From: Callaeas wilsoni
Lineage: Eukaryota; Chordata; Aves; Passeriformes; Callaeidae
Assembly (NCBI GenBank): GCA_013398955.1
Contig: VWPU01002071.1
Coordinates: forward strand, 310,001 to 374,000
DNA: 64,000 nucleotides
Direction: 5' to 3'
The notes below the pieces were generated by a model. That model was given only the letters and a program-made list of their open reading frames with translations. It was not told where the DNA came from and did no database searches. Below, one piece after another: positions 51,458 to 64,000 of the stretch. Numbering within the stretch: the stretch's first letter is position 1; the number at the start of each line of letters is the position of its first letter. The position numbers and the translations under genes were made by a program.

Positions 51458-52094
51458 GTCTGTAGAAGTCCAAAGTAATGTTTCTTTCTTTCTGTGAAGG
51501 ACTGAATTGTGACAGGAATTTGATTAAGATGAAGGAATGTCACGTTTCTCAAGTAAGATCTTGGAGACTTGGAGCAAACCGTCCCATCTTGGAGCACTCC
51601 ACATGCATCTGTAGGAACATGCTTCACATAAAAGTTATAGAATTCAGTATCTTCTGAGTCGTGGTAATGATCCACATCCTAATATAGGCTAGAACATGGT
51701 TTCATAGGATAACCAGGACCATTTCCTGCATTATTAACTTTTAATTTTATAATTCTGGAGAGTGGTCTAACAACAAAATAGAAACCTAGACCATAGCCCC
51801 TCTTATTTTCCCAACCTGTGAAAATTCTACCACTCTCCAAAAGAGAATTCAGGAATCTTTGGAATTCAGGAAACTTTGGTTAAAGAATTCCTCTGAATGC
51901 TCTTTCTTAGTTACCTTGTAAAGTCACTATTTGAATATGCTCCTCCTAATGCTGCTCATCCTGATAAGTGTGATTTGGATAAACCATCCTCTTAAGGCAT
52001 CAGACTCTTCTCGTTCACATTACTGAACACATGACAACTATATTATTGATGACATAATCTTGAAATTTTGAGTTAGTATGTTTGAGATTGAATA
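51458..52094. other. AT-rich non-coding stretch
   Basis: Nothing recognised. Confidence 0.4.
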
Positions 52095-52440
52095 TTTATT
52101 TTTATTTTTTAATCACATGTCTGGAGAAGAAGTCTGGTAGAAACCTCAGGAAATTCAACAAGGGGAAAGATAATGGTGTCTTGGGCTGCATTAGCCAAAG
52201 TATTGCCAGTAGATGAATGGAGGTGAACATTAACATTCCCCTCTATTCAGCACTGCTGAGACCACACCTGGGGTCCTGTATCCTGTTATGGCTCTTCAGT
52301 ACAAAAATGGCATGAATACACTGGAGAAAGTTCAGCAAAGGGTGACTGAAATGATGAAGTGATACAACATTTCTCTTTTGTGTAAGGGCTGAGAGAGATG
52401 GGATTGTTTAGCCTAGAAAAGAGAGTCTCAGACTGTTTAA
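52095..52440 (+). mobile_element. CR1 LINE fragment, internal 3' portion
   Basis: 'Aaacctcaggaaattcaacaagg' (52141-52163), 'gtcttgggctgcattagcc', 'cctctattcagcactgctgagacc', 'acacctggggtcctgtatcctg' and 'gagagagatgggattgtttagcctag' follow CR1 order on the plus strand. The terminal octamer end is missing, so the fragment is cut at both ends. Confidence 0.85.
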
Positions 52441-53390
52441 TAGAACTGAACCCACTGTTCATGTAAACCATTACTGGACCACTAATGTAGAGTACAGCCT
52501 CATGATATGGCTTCTGAATCCACCTAGGAAAAAAATAGTTATCTAGCAATTGTAGAATTCAGTATATAAATACTGAACATATGGATACATTTATGGTGAC
52601 AATAAAGTACGAAGAAAAATAGTGAGGAAAGGACTGTAGAATGATAGCAAGAAAAAGAGGTGAACTGTTCTTCCTCTCAGTACCTGTGCTTAAATTGTTC
52701 TGTTTATAATATCCTTACACCAAAATTCTGTATTTTTAGTTTCTTAATAAAGTGCTGCTTAGTCTGATAGGCATTTGAAAGCCACAGTTGGGTTAAGAAG
52801 AGTGAGCATCCTCCTCCATCTACAGAGAGGCATAATAAGCTTCACTGCAAAAAGAGATTCATGGCTCCAAGCAGTATCTGAAGTTAAAAATTGTCTTGCA
52901 GCTCTCTGTACATCTTAACTGTACTAAAAAGGAACTGATCAAAATAGAGAAAGTTGCATGACTATGCAGCAAAACCACAGGAAAATGAAAAATCAGCTTA
53001 GTTCTTTCTTTCTAAAACATTTTACCGCTAGTTTACATGAAATTTCATCTTCATCAACTGGAAAGTTATTTTAGTGGAATAGAAAAAAGGCAGGTACAAT
53101 TACCCATCTTTATCCCAATACTATTCAGTATTCATTCAGTACTACAGTCATCAGTAATTTTTTAGAGCATATAAGGGTCTGACACTGGACTCTAAGGTCA
53201 CTAATGTTCCTGCATTCAGCCCTTTTCAGCATGGTGTATCCTAGGGAATTTCATTTGTTCCCTTTTTTTTTCTCCTGGTTGGAAATGTGTTCCTTTCAAC
53301 CACCCTGGAAAACACAAAACCATCTGAAAACACTACCAAATCCCAATCCTCCCTATGAACAATTTTAAAGTATTAATTTTCTGGAAGATT
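52441..53390. other. AT-rich non-coding stretch
   Basis: No family was recognised between the CR1 fragment and the LTR. Confidence 0.4.
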
Positions 53391-53616
53391 TGTGTATGGA
53401 AAGGTTTAATGCCTGGGAGAAGACACCAGAATCTGCACAGATGGCAACAATAGAGAGATGATAATTCCATGCCTGGTGAGGCAGATCTGGCTAAACTCTC
53501 TGGACAAAAATTCATATGGTGGAAAGCTGTGGGAAAGGAAGGAATTGGTTACACATATGCCATCTCAAGTTATGGGAAGAGCATCTATGCCCCATGGATA
53601 CCTGGGACTTGGAGTG

Positions 53617-53623
53617 TATAAAA
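53617..53623 (+). promoter_or_regulatory. TATA box of the ERVK-type LTR
   Basis: TATAAAA lies about 200 bp upstream of the AATAAA signal inside the LTR, a normal U3/R arrangement. Confidence 0.6.
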
Positions 53624-53818
53624 ATGGTACCTCCAGAGCTACTGGGGACTCCTACCACCCAGGAGACCACTGTGAAGAAGAACCAGAAGGATGCCACAGC
53701 CACAGGGATCCATGCTGCTTGCACTCTCTCTCCCCTCCCTACCTTTTCTTTCCCCGCCCTGCCCCTTTTCCTCTCCCTTCCTATTTCTTTCTATGTCTCT
53801 ACCTCACATTTACTGTTA

Positions 53819-53824
53819 AATAAA
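53819..53824 (+). terminator. AATAAA poly(A) signal of the ERVK-type LTR
   Basis: A canonical hexamer lies at the expected place before U5. Confidence 0.6.
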
Positions 53825-53901
53825 ATCCATACTACTGCATTTGGAATATGGTCTGGGTTGCACCTTAACTCAGGAAGAGGCATCTCTTCCAATTGGACCA
53901 T

Positions 53902-56900
53902 AAGATCAAGATAAAATAAAACTATGATAATAGTGAGAAGTAAAAGTTTGATCACATCAAATCATGGCAATCTCACTTTGACACGCTTCTGTTATAACTG
54001 TCTTTTTACCCAACATGCATGGCCTTAGCAGGAGCAACTGTCATGGCTTTCTTTAGCTGCACTTTTTCATCAGGTCTCTGTTAGGGAATATATTTTATAT
54101 AGCAGCTTGTTCATGTCCTAGATCTCAGAGTCCCACTTGCACAAGACTCCAAGAAAATCACAATTTCATCTCTTATAGATTTTTAGTGATATTTTATTTC
54201 CTTTTACAGTAAGTGTCACAATACTGCAAGAGGTGAGTTGAATAGTTCCAATTAAGTTTGTTCAGGAGGTTTTTGTTGTTTTGCCCAGTTCAGTAAATGT
54301 TTCCAGAGGTGCATTGGGGTTTTTTTGTGGTATTTTTTCATCAAAGACTCTGAAGAGTCATCTGTTTTCCTGATCAGACTTAATAAAGCTTTATTAAAAA
54401 AGAGCAGGGTGCCAGGGCTTTATTTAATCAATTTCTGGTTTCGCCCACCGAGTTCATCCTTCTCTGGAGTAGCTGAATGAAAACAATCTGATTCAGCATT
54501 TCTGTGTTGGCTAGCTTATGCAATTAGAAAAAGAAAAAACAGTTCAAAAGACCTAATGTCAAAATATATCCTTTAGTAGTTTGCAATCCAGAGACATTTT
54601 ATATTTGCAACTCTTTAACCTGAATTACCATAGTGCCTTCTACTAATTTGCAAGGTATTAGCTGTATTAGCAAGTATGTTATCTGAAGGAGAGTTGTACT
54701 GCATGTATTGATTCGACTAATGTGATAATGAAGACTATTTCAAAACATGATTTAACATGTCCAGAATTATTGTTTTGGTAACTGTTCAACTGCAGCAAAA
54801 ACAGAGTATATGTACTGTAAAGAATATGAATCAGAAAAAGTTTTCTAATATATAAATTTTATCTTTAGATCTTTATCCTTTTTGTAATAGTTTTAACTTT
54901 GTAATTGCTGAAAACACAAGTTATTTTAAAATAATTTGAGTTCTAGTTCTACCAGTATTTTTAAATTCCTAATAATTGGGTACTCTAATACTGCTGAGAA
55001 TAAATGCATTTTATTGGTTGACTAATGCTATATATGAGAGGTTGAGTGTAAGTAAAAATGCAAGGTATGAAACCATGATGTTACTGAACTCTACTGAAGT
55101 TTAGTCATTTATTTCTGAAAGAAAAAGATATCACCAAAGATGCTCAACATGGGTGACTTTCAAAATAAACAGCAGCATATTGACAAAAGATTAACAATAG
55201 TAACACTGATGTTTTGTATTTGCTTGTAGGTAATTATTAGACCTGTTTTGGTGGCATTCAAAATTTATTTACAGCAGTAAATTGTCAACAAACCTTATTA
55301 GGAAGTTCAAACACTGGGAAAAAACCCTCACCCCAGCAGATCAAGATAAAAAAAAGGTGCCATAAGCATTCAAGTAAGCAGTCCCAATCGTCTTCAGTGA
55401 AGCTGAAGGACAAAATCTGCTTACGGCTTCAGGCCATCAAGTCAAAGAAATATGTGTCCACAGTGATGATAGGAAGGGGACAGTGACTTGGTGGTGATGT
55501 CTCTGCTCTGTGACTGGGAATGTTGACATTGTTCTAGTCCCTGTCTGCAGGAAGAGCTGAAACCTTCCTCACACCATAAATCGTTCCATTTTTATTCATG
55601 TGCCTACCAATGATTCTCATCCTGTAGTGCTGTCCTCTGATGTCTATTTCAAAATCAGTATAACCATCCAACTACACATAGAAATGAAGGTGAAGGTGGA
55701 AGGCAGTTTAACTAGAAAGAGGAGATTAAGTTCCTGTGTTAATAATGAAATAATACACAATGAAAGAAAAGTCATTGCTAAGAAAAGCTGACTAGATCAG
55801 CTGTTACAGTACAAAAGAGTCACCTGGATTCTAGGCTTGTCTTACAGAGTTGGCTATAGATTTTATGATAAGCAGTTGTTAGATAAAATGGTGCTTATTG
55901 TGGTCTAGTGAATATTTCTTACTTTAAATTCTACATTGACTGTTGAACTTGAGGGAACAGCTTGGCTAAGAGAGACTGGCTCTTCTCTGGAAGTAATCAG
56001 TGGTGTAGGTGTCACAAATGATGGGCTATGAATTTCATTCCATAGGGGGAACTGATGTGGAAGGAAATTAGAACACCATGATCCATGTTCATATGCAGAA
56101 TCATAATATCCTTTTTTCTGTTGTGTTTTGATGTACTACAGCCCTTGCTTTTTTGAGAAAATTAACAAGAGAAGTTCATAACAGCTTATAATCATGATAA
56201 AGCTCATTTGTTCCGCTTGTCACTTTACTCCATGACTCTTGCTTAAGTTTAGTGTTTGTTATGTGCATTTTTTGTTTTTCTTTCTCTAGGTCTAGAGAGT
56301 CACAGAAAATTTCCTTCAAAGCTGTTGCCAGCATGGAGAAATCAACAGCCTGCTCTCGGTTTCCTGAAAGACCATAGTTTATTTTCCTAATAAATTAAGA
56401 ACTGTCTGCCAAACCCACTGATAACTAAAGGATTTCTAGGCTTCTGAAAAGTTTGGTTACATTGATACAATCTGCTTTAAAAGCGAGAACACCTTAGGTT
56501 AAGCATTGTCTTCTCTTTTTTGTTTGGAACAGCACATTAGGCAATTGAGTTCAAATACTGTGTCATTTTAATTGGTGCAGGAGAGCAATTGACTTTCAGT
56601 GGCAAAATGTCAAGTGCTTCCTTTGCCTCATCAAAGCAAATTTGTCAGGAAAAGACTATCATCTCATATAAATAGCAATCAGTGCAATTAATTTGTATGT
56701 TTCAATTAGCTCATGATCTAATTATCGCATGGTATAAGGATAACAGCTAAGGATTTCAAAGAGGAAAAAAGTGTTTCTCCTCTCTACTTTGGTGTTTTCT
56801 ATACTGTTGACTCATATTCATACACTTGAATAAATCTTCTGTGATAGTTTGTTGAACTTTGCAGCTTCATTTCACACAAACTTTCAAGTTAGTTATACTG

Positions 56901-59900
56901 TGAACCTCAAAGCTCAGTGCTACTCAACTGCCAGAGGAATTAAAGCTAGCTCAAGTGATAGAAGAAAGACAGATGTTCCACGAAGTGTCAATTATAGATA
57001 AATTATTAATGTATTGAGACTAAATCTCTAAGACCTCCTAGCACATTAAGAGTATTAAATAAAAGCTGAAATGGGGCAGAATGGGATAGAGCCAACAGAA
57101 GACTAACGCGCCTGCAATGTTGTTGCTGTTGTTTTGAGACGCCAGAGGCCCACCTTTAGTATCACAGCAGACTATTCTGCACTGGAAGAGAGTTTCAGAT
57201 TTATTTTTAGTTTGATAGGATTCCAGGCTCTGCCTAGAAGAGTTGTTTTGGTACTTTTACTGTAGAGGGAATACTTTAATTGTTTCTCAGGCAAGAACTG
57301 CATCCCTGGCTCCTTTACTTTTCAAATAATTTCAAATAATTACTAGGAAAATACTACAGGGCTTTGCTTCAAACTTTTTTTGCTCAGTCAAGCTGAAACA
57401 CATTTCTCTTAGTAATAGAAGCCAATATCTCATATTTTTTTTCAAAATACATCTTGTTTTCAACCTTTCACCATTTCTTAAAATAAATCTCCAACAAAAA
57501 TGGATGACTACATTGTAATGCAGAATAGTTTCTATTAATGGCAGTTAGAAAAATAAAATGTGACCAAAAAAATATTTTAACGCTAAAGAAAGTATTTGTC
57601 TCAGAATCCTAGAATTCTTAATAGTATAGGAATTAACAATTTAAAAAATTATCATTTCATTACAAATTTAAGATATGTTTCCTGTTTCATAATATCTTGT
57701 ACCTTTTTTGGTTTGTCCTCTTTTTTTTTCCGTTTTCTTTTTATAACTTATGAAAAAAAGGAAAGGTTTATGGGAAATGAGTAAAAGAAAATTGTCAGAA
57801 TTCTTACCTGACAACTTTCTTTGTTAACTGATAAAAAGTGAATCCTTTCTCCTCTGTGGTAGATTCCAACCTTCCTCAAGACGAGAAATGGGAGTAAGTT
57901 ATCTTGGTCAGTATGATACAGAAGTTTTGCTCCTAAACACTTCTGTTGTGAACAACTGTTACTCCTGTCTCCCATGAGTAGAGTAGAATTTATATGGGGT
58001 AAGAGTTTGCAGTTTTTGCTGTTTATCCTCAGGTTAACTCTCAAAGAAAGGAGCAAAAAAAATAATAGAAGCAAAATAGAAGTATTTTATCTTGCTGCCT
58101 GTGTCCCTGAAAGAAGTCATGCTCAAATGATCATTTTTGATACTAAGACTGTAGGCAGACTGACATGACTAAAAAATAAAAGTAGAGGTGTTTTATCCAG
58201 CTACAGTAGCTTATGATTTAATTCTGGTCATGGCAGGCATTGAATAAATTAAAGAAATTCCACTTTAACATATTTCAAACTAACCCTGTATTCTCTCAAA
58301 TTAGTAGTGTTTTTATGGGAGTAGATTCACAGCAATAATTCTTGCATTGCCTCTATTATCAATCTATTTTTTTATTCAGTGTAACTTATTTTGCAAATGT
58401 AGACAGCATCAACATGAAAAGAGATTTTGTTGTTCATAGTAGAACAGCATATAGCTCAGGCTGTAACACTTCCTTGAAAGTGTAGAATTTAAACTTTTGT
58501 ATGAAAACACTGCAACAAGCATCTCATATATATCACACGAGTGTGATGTCTGTTATAGCCTTTTTTCCAAAAGAATACTCTCTATTGTCTTGTGAACGAA
58601 AGAAGAAAACATTCTTTGCTGCACTCTTTCAAACTCCCTAAGTGAGGAAGGGCCTGTGGGCTGCAAATTCTCTGCTGAAATAGCTTTTCCCTGCAGGCCA
58701 GTTCTTTAGGCATTTGTGAAGAGCTGATCTGGAGTCACAGATCTCTTTTTCACAGTTTCCTCCTAGCTGCTGCAGGCAAGTGTAGAGCCATTGCTATAAA
58801 TTCTGTCATTCTGAGTGATTTAATCCTTCAGTGCATTAAACTAAGAGCTCAGGGTCTCCACACTAGCTGAATTTTGCATTGGCACTCACACATGTAAAAG
58901 CTACATTGTGAGATGCTTAGGATTACAATGTCTTCTTTGTTTCATCTGGTCTCTTGTAATCGGTACATTTTGCTTTTTTTTTATGACTACATGAACATCT
59001 TTGCTTTTCAGTTCACATTACTCTAAAATATTCTACATGTGGAATTCTACATATGGATTGTCCTGTTTCTCAGAGCAGTTGTCTCTTTTGTGAGGTCTCG
59101 TGTCTTTCAGGATGGTTTTGACAAAGCATATTTTATGTCTTGTTGAGCCCTCTGTTTAAATATATTCTATAGCTTTAGTAAGGTTCTTCCTAATCAATTC
59201 TTTTAAACCACTTTTTTCCTTAAAGAATTTTCTCCCCTGGTGGTTTTCCTTAAGGTCTTGTTACTATAGTCATGCAACACCTGTTAGGTACAAATTGATT
59301 TCTGTTGTTTTTAAAAGTTGTATAGTTAAGAATATGCAGTAGCCTAAAAGAAAATATTTTCAGTGGTTTACAACATTAAAAAGAAAGCAGCAGAAGTATT
59401 TCACTTACACACAGATATTCTAACTTCACAAAGGAATTCGTTTGCAACTCAGATCAGAAATGTTTAAATCCCAGGTGGCAGTATTTCTGAAGTCATGACA
59501 GATCTTTGCAGTCCTTGTTGTAAACACCTGATTGGTTTTTAAGTTTACTTTGGTATTCCTAGAATTTCAAATTCATTCTGAAATTAGTAGTTCATAGACA
59601 TTATAGTAAATTTTTTTTGTTTTCATTGTCGTATTCTTGTTTTACTGGAAATCAAATGGTTGGACATCGGCAGCATTATTGCCTCATTAGGTGAGGAATA
59701 AATAGATACAAAAATTCCATTAGTCAGCTGTATTTACACTGTACTTCTATTTCCAGCATGCCAGCATCAGAGTTTCTAAAAAGTCAGCGAATCTTGCAAC
59801 TTTCTACTTTTATCATGACACTTAATTAAAATCAGAGCTGTCTAGGAAAGTATGGCTCTGAAGATATAGAGAAACTGAAAATCCAGGCCATATTATTAAA

Positions 59901-60045
59901 AAAGTTTTCATCAAAGAAGGACAAAGAATTCAATAAAATTTATTATGGTTTTATTACCGTTATTTTAAAAGTCCCATCTGAAGCATCTATTTTTCTTTTC
60001 TGCAGGTGCAAGCAAACACTTTTCATCCCTATCTTAAACCTATAC

Positions 60046-60047
<2 letters not shown>
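53902..60047. other. Long AT-rich non-coding stretch
   Basis: About 6.1 kb hold no recognised gene or repeat family. Frames at 55600-55791, 57596-57784, 57748-58074 and 57974-58168 are short, partly overlapping and unsupported. A splice-acceptor-like tract near 56275-56290 was considered and rejected. Confidence 0.4.

Positions 60048-60085
<38 letters not shown>
60048..60085 (+). repeat. (CA)n microsatellite, about 19 units
   Basis: An uninterrupted CA run of 38 bp. Confidence 0.98.
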
Positions 60086-60091
<6 letters not shown>

Positions 60092-62825
60092 TTCTTCTCC
60101 AATTCTTCACTAAATATAAAAAGACCAGTAGATATCCTGACTGGTGAATTCATGTGCTTTCCCTTTCTTTCCATCTGGACACTGAGTGAAATGAAGAATC
60201 ACGTCTCATCAGACCATGTACCCAAACTGCTGAGGGATCGGGAGCTCAAGGAACACCACAGAATCTCCCTACAGCAGAGACACAGCTTAAAACACCTTTG
60301 ATATAGATGCATATCCACAGATCACACTATCCTCCACCACTAAACTCTCTTAGAAGAACGTAATTACATTCTCCAAGACCAAGAGAGTTATTGTTTACAG
60401 TCATTTTGTAATGAGGAAAATATTGGATTAAAAAGGTTATCTTCTGTTGTGGAATCCAGTGCTGTCTGACATCAGTCAATCTTAAAATTGTTTAGATTTT
60501 TGTTTGGCTCTTCTGTCATGGAAGTTAGATTCTAAAATAACAGCTTTCTGATGGGTGATTAAAGACCAGACTTATTAATGTTCACCTTGTGTTCATTTAC
60601 TTCAGTGCTTACATTGCTCATTAGCTTACATACCATTTTTAGAAGTGAACAGAATTACCAGCCTCAATCCTGTACTATTAAGTTTCCCTCTTCTACTAGC
60701 ATTTTATTGTCTCATCCTGAAAGACTGAAGTCCCTTTTCTTAAATATTCTGTTTTTAGAATCTAGGTGACCTGAATTGTCCATAGCAATTTAAGTGTCAT
60801 CTCACCAGTTGAGATATATTGAAGCAAAGTTAGACAGTTATATATATTACCATCTGTGCCAGAAATAGCTCACCTCATATATTCTAAAAATAGGTTTTAT
60901 TTTTTCATGCCTGCATCACCTTAATGGGTTATTGTCATTCTGCTCTTAAGTGCATTAAGATTGCTGTATCTCCACATTTCTAACTGAAAGAAAATTACTT
61001 TTTAATTTGGCTAATTTTTTTCATATTGAATTTTCATGTAGTTAGTTCATAGCTCTGTTTTAATCATAATATTCTATTATATACTGAACAAATGGAGTCC
61101 ACTTGTTTTCAAGATAGGGCTGGAAGTGTACGTGAAATTGAAATGATATGTGGAATTAAAGGGTACACAGTCACCTGTAAGGTGGCAAGGACCTCTGGTT
61201 TGTGAGAAAAGTCAACAAAGATTCAGCATTTAGTAATAAATAAATAAGAGACAAGAAAATATGTGGCTACCTGTGTTCATTTGTGTGTGCATGTGTGTGA
61301 GTGTATTGGCATCTCTGGAACACTTGCTGGAACTATAAACAGGAGCAGCAGCAAACAAACTGAGAGAACAATTATTCTGAGTCAGGCATCAGGCAATCTA
61401 AGCAGCAGATCATACTCAAGACACTCTCATTATGATTACTAAGACACAATATATTTTTCTTAAATATTTACCTCTTCCCATTTTTCTTTGCATGTGGCAC
61501 TTTTTTTATGGAAAAATAATTTTTCATATAGTTCTATTTAGTTGCTTAAATATGATGAGATAAGCTGCCCATGATGCAAACATGGCACTTCAAGATCACA
61601 GCAGTTCCCTTGTGATTTGAGCAAGATTTATAAATATTAAAGCTACTTCATGTAAATGTTATACATGGCACATGCAAATGCCTCTAGATGTAAACATAGA
61701 CTTTATATTTGAAGTTGTAGCTTAAAACTGTCACAAATTGTCAAATACTTTTAGACACTAAAGTCATATCTTTGGAAATATACATTGCAAGGCATTAAAC
61801 AAAGATTTCCAAACATTCTGGCTGACCAGTGTTTTGCTATTATTAAATCATGAAACTACACAATGGTACTCCCAGAACTGACAAACAGAACATCCACTCT
61901 TCTTTGTGTTGCTAAGAATCAATGTGCTCAAAGTGCACAAAATGAAAACTGAAGCAGTGCTGAATTAATTTTTGTGCTTAAGAGGAAGTAAAAAATTCAA
62001 TTATAGAACACCCTGTATAATGAAAAAAGAAGTCAATCCAACACCAATTTGACCTGAAATGCAGCCTTCTTGCTTTCTAAAAGTCTGAGAGACCCTGTTA
62101 AATGCGTGCCAAACACCAACACTTGAATACTTACAGAAAAATCAAAAAATATGAATGGTTTATAGATTTGAGAAAAAAGTGAAGTCTGTAAAAAGAAAAT
62201 ATAGGAAATACAACTATTTTTGAACATCTTCAAGAAAAAAAATTGTGCTTCTATAAAACATGCAAAAGGATTGATAAGTACATGCAAGAAATAAGACTGA
62301 ATATATATAACATGCTAGAGCTTTTTGGTAATGGGAAATTGCTTCCGAAGTTAGATGATGTTAACGCTTAGCAAATCTAAACTATGAGATATCTCACTAC
62401 ATTTCTTACTTAATTCACAGATAGTATGCTAATCAGATAAAATGACATCATCTCACAAAATTCAATTTTTTTCCAATCAACTCACCTTGTGTCCAGTAAA
62501 AAATAGTTTAAAATATTTTTTTAAAAACTTAGAAATTAAAATATTTTTGTATACATTTTGTGAAGCTATATTTGTAAATAAAACTATATTTTCTGAGGTC
62601 AATTATTTTCCTAGTAAGCAAAATCTAGCTTGAAAAAAAGTGAAAGTTGTAAGCTTTCAGTCATGCCTGAAATTTACTGCAAAAGAAATGTAAAAACCCA
62701 CCAAGCCCTGGACAGCTATTTAACTCTTTGGTGTATAAAAACATCTATGGCATAAAATACTCTTTTCCGCCACTATGATGTAACAATAAATGTGTAATTG
62801 ACGCTTGGCAATATGCCAGACACAT
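60086..62825. other. AT-rich non-coding stretch
   Basis: No family was recognised. A degenerate TG-rich tract lies at 61280-61307. Confidence 0.4.
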
Positions 62826-62843
62826 GGCACTTTTAAAAGTGCC
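62826..62843. repeat. Perfect 18-bp palindrome GGCACTTTTAAAAGTGCC
   Basis: The two 9-bp halves are exact reverse complements with no spacer. A T-rich polypyrimidine run follows directly and ends in CAG near 62864. Confidence 0.95.
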
Positions 62844-64000
62844 TTTTTTTTTCTTTTTCCAGCGGTTATTTCCACTATGTCAGCTATGCTAAGGTTGCCC
62901 ATCAACATTCACTTTAAATCAGTGGACCACGTCAGTAAATATAGATTATTCAGTGGTAAAACAGATTTACTCTGCCTAGCTGTTGCCAGAATGTTTAGCA
63001 GTAATCAACTGTCTATGGAATAAGTGAGCTCATGAGATGGAGTCTCCATTTCAATGTTGGAAACTTACCATTCATTGTAATTCAAATGCTTAGTGTTAGA
63101 CTGCTGATACATAAAATCTGAGGAGCAAAACTAAGTTGGGAAAATATTTCAGAGTAACTGTAGGAGACCAGATTGGAATACAAATCTGCTTTTCTCCTAT
63201 GTAAATAGAAAAAATGAGTTTGTGTGCATTCTATGGACCAAAATTATAATAAAGAAATGACTATATAGAAATGTCTACTTCTCAGTTAACAAAGGAAGTT
63301 TTTTACTTCTGTGGCATAGTCCTTTATTTCAGGTCTGCCAAGCATCCTATGGCTAGAACTTTTTAGCTCATTTCTTCTTAATTCTATGTGTCTACTGACC
63401 ACAGTGACAATGAAGGAAAGATGGAATCAATTTTTCCCTGCCCCTCCTTGCCCATACTGTCTTAAAAGACAGTAATACAGTAATTATTCAGTCTCTATTT
63501 CCTTGGAACATGGTCTACAAGCCTGCTTTTATTTTATTATTTTTTGACCAGAGAGGTTCATGAGTCTTTCAAATTCTTTCCTCATTTTAAAGAAATATGC
63601 AAACACTGGCTATGCAATATTATTACAATATAGATAGCATATATAATACAATTCCTTACCTCTGTTTCATTAAACAAAGCACAAAGGTGGGACATAAAAA
63701 TGGGTTAATTTGTAACTTGTAGCTCCACAGTAGAATAGAGTCAACATGCACATCTAATCAGAACATTTTCAATAAAAATATTCTTTGAGAAATGGCTTAG
63801 CAAATTAGCAATTTGTTTTAAATGAAAGCTAAACAAAGAAAGTTGCAAATTGTCAGCTTGCATCTTTCCAAAGTTATCTGTTTCTCACATTAACAACAAG
63901 GCTATTTCCTGTTTTCTTCCCCCACCCACAGTATGTTGAATTAAACACAGTGTAACATACCACAGAAAAATTAGAAACGGTACTATTTTTTCTGCATTTT
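62844..64000. other. AT-rich non-coding stretch
   Basis: No gene or repeat was recognised up to the window end. The 72-codon frame at 62805-63023 spans the palindrome and has no protein features. Confidence 0.4.

Larger units (their letters stand above)
53391..53901 (+). mobile_element. Solo LTR of a betaretrovirus-like (ERVK-type) avian element
   Basis: The unit opens with TGTGTATGGAAAGG at 53391. TATAAAA lies at 53617-53623, a pyrimidine-rich stretch at 53725-53810, and AATAAA at 53819-53824 in the context 'tttactgttaaataaaatcc', which I recall from passerine ERVK LTRs. About 75 bp of U5-like sequence follows to 'aattggaccat'. AAGATT (53385-53390) before it and AAGATC (53902-53907) after it fit a 6-bp target duplication with one change. 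No internal genes are present. The frames of 121 and 132 codons (53458-53823, 53516-53914) overlap in different phases and are not proteins. Confidence 0.72.

Noticed and set aside
53458..53914. Overlapping frames of 121 and 132 codons, the longest in the window
   Set aside because: They overlap in different phases, lie inside an LTR with its own TATA and AATAAA signals, and show no domain or splice structure.
56260..56395. Possible terminal exon: a 'tttttctttctctag' acceptor-like tract followed by an AATAAA near 56389
   Set aside because: The frame after it is very short (about 14 codons from ATG) and there is no evidence for an upstream exon.
1..64000. Bacterial, phage or CRISPR-type system
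   Set aside because: There are no long open frames, no ribosome-binding-site/operon pattern and no spaced direct-repeat array; repeats are vertebrate CR1 and avian LTR types.

Overview
This window looks like non-coding nuclear DNA from a bird, most likely a passerine. I find no convincing protein-coding gene, rRNA or intact tRNA gene, CRISPR array or bacterial-type operon. It is AT-rich with no obvious CpG island. The longest ATG-started frames (about 110-132 codons) fall in a simple repeat or in LTR-derived sequence. It could be intergenic (a gene desert) or lie inside a long intron; the sequence alone does not say which.

The bird call rests on repeats. There are at least eight CR1 (Chicken Repeat 1) LINE fragments, all truncated, on both strands. 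Several LTR elements belong to families I recognise from bird genomes, including one solo LTR at 22655-23219 with recognisable TATA and poly(A) signals. The best lineage marker is a degraded minus-strand SINE near 37448-37577: a tRNA-Ile-like head joined to a CR1-like tail, the architecture of TguSINE1 of passerines. Family names come from memory, since no library search could be run.

Layout: 0-5 kb holds repeat 'B', a CR1 3' end, and an avian LTR element ('A') split by a ~1.06 kb insertion. 5-16 kb holds an inverted copy of A, a candidate small inverted-repeat element, a good CR1 copy, a second 3' part of A and a second copy of B. 16-29 kb holds repeat 'C', the solo LTR, a cluster of palindromes, CR1 remnants and a 226-bp TTTTC microsatellite. 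29-48 kb is mostly unremarkable AT-rich sequence with two CR1 remnants, a minus-strand LTR and the SINE. 48-54 kb is repeat-dense: an LTR 3' part, the inverted copy of C, an LTR-like tract with minisatellites, a CR1 fragment and a betaretrovirus-like LTR. 54-64 kb shows only a CA microsatellite and a palindrome.

Nothing here works together as a pathway. The interest lies in the retroelement record: nesting, inverted copies that could pair, local palindromes and an expandable microsatellite. I did not find a new functional system.
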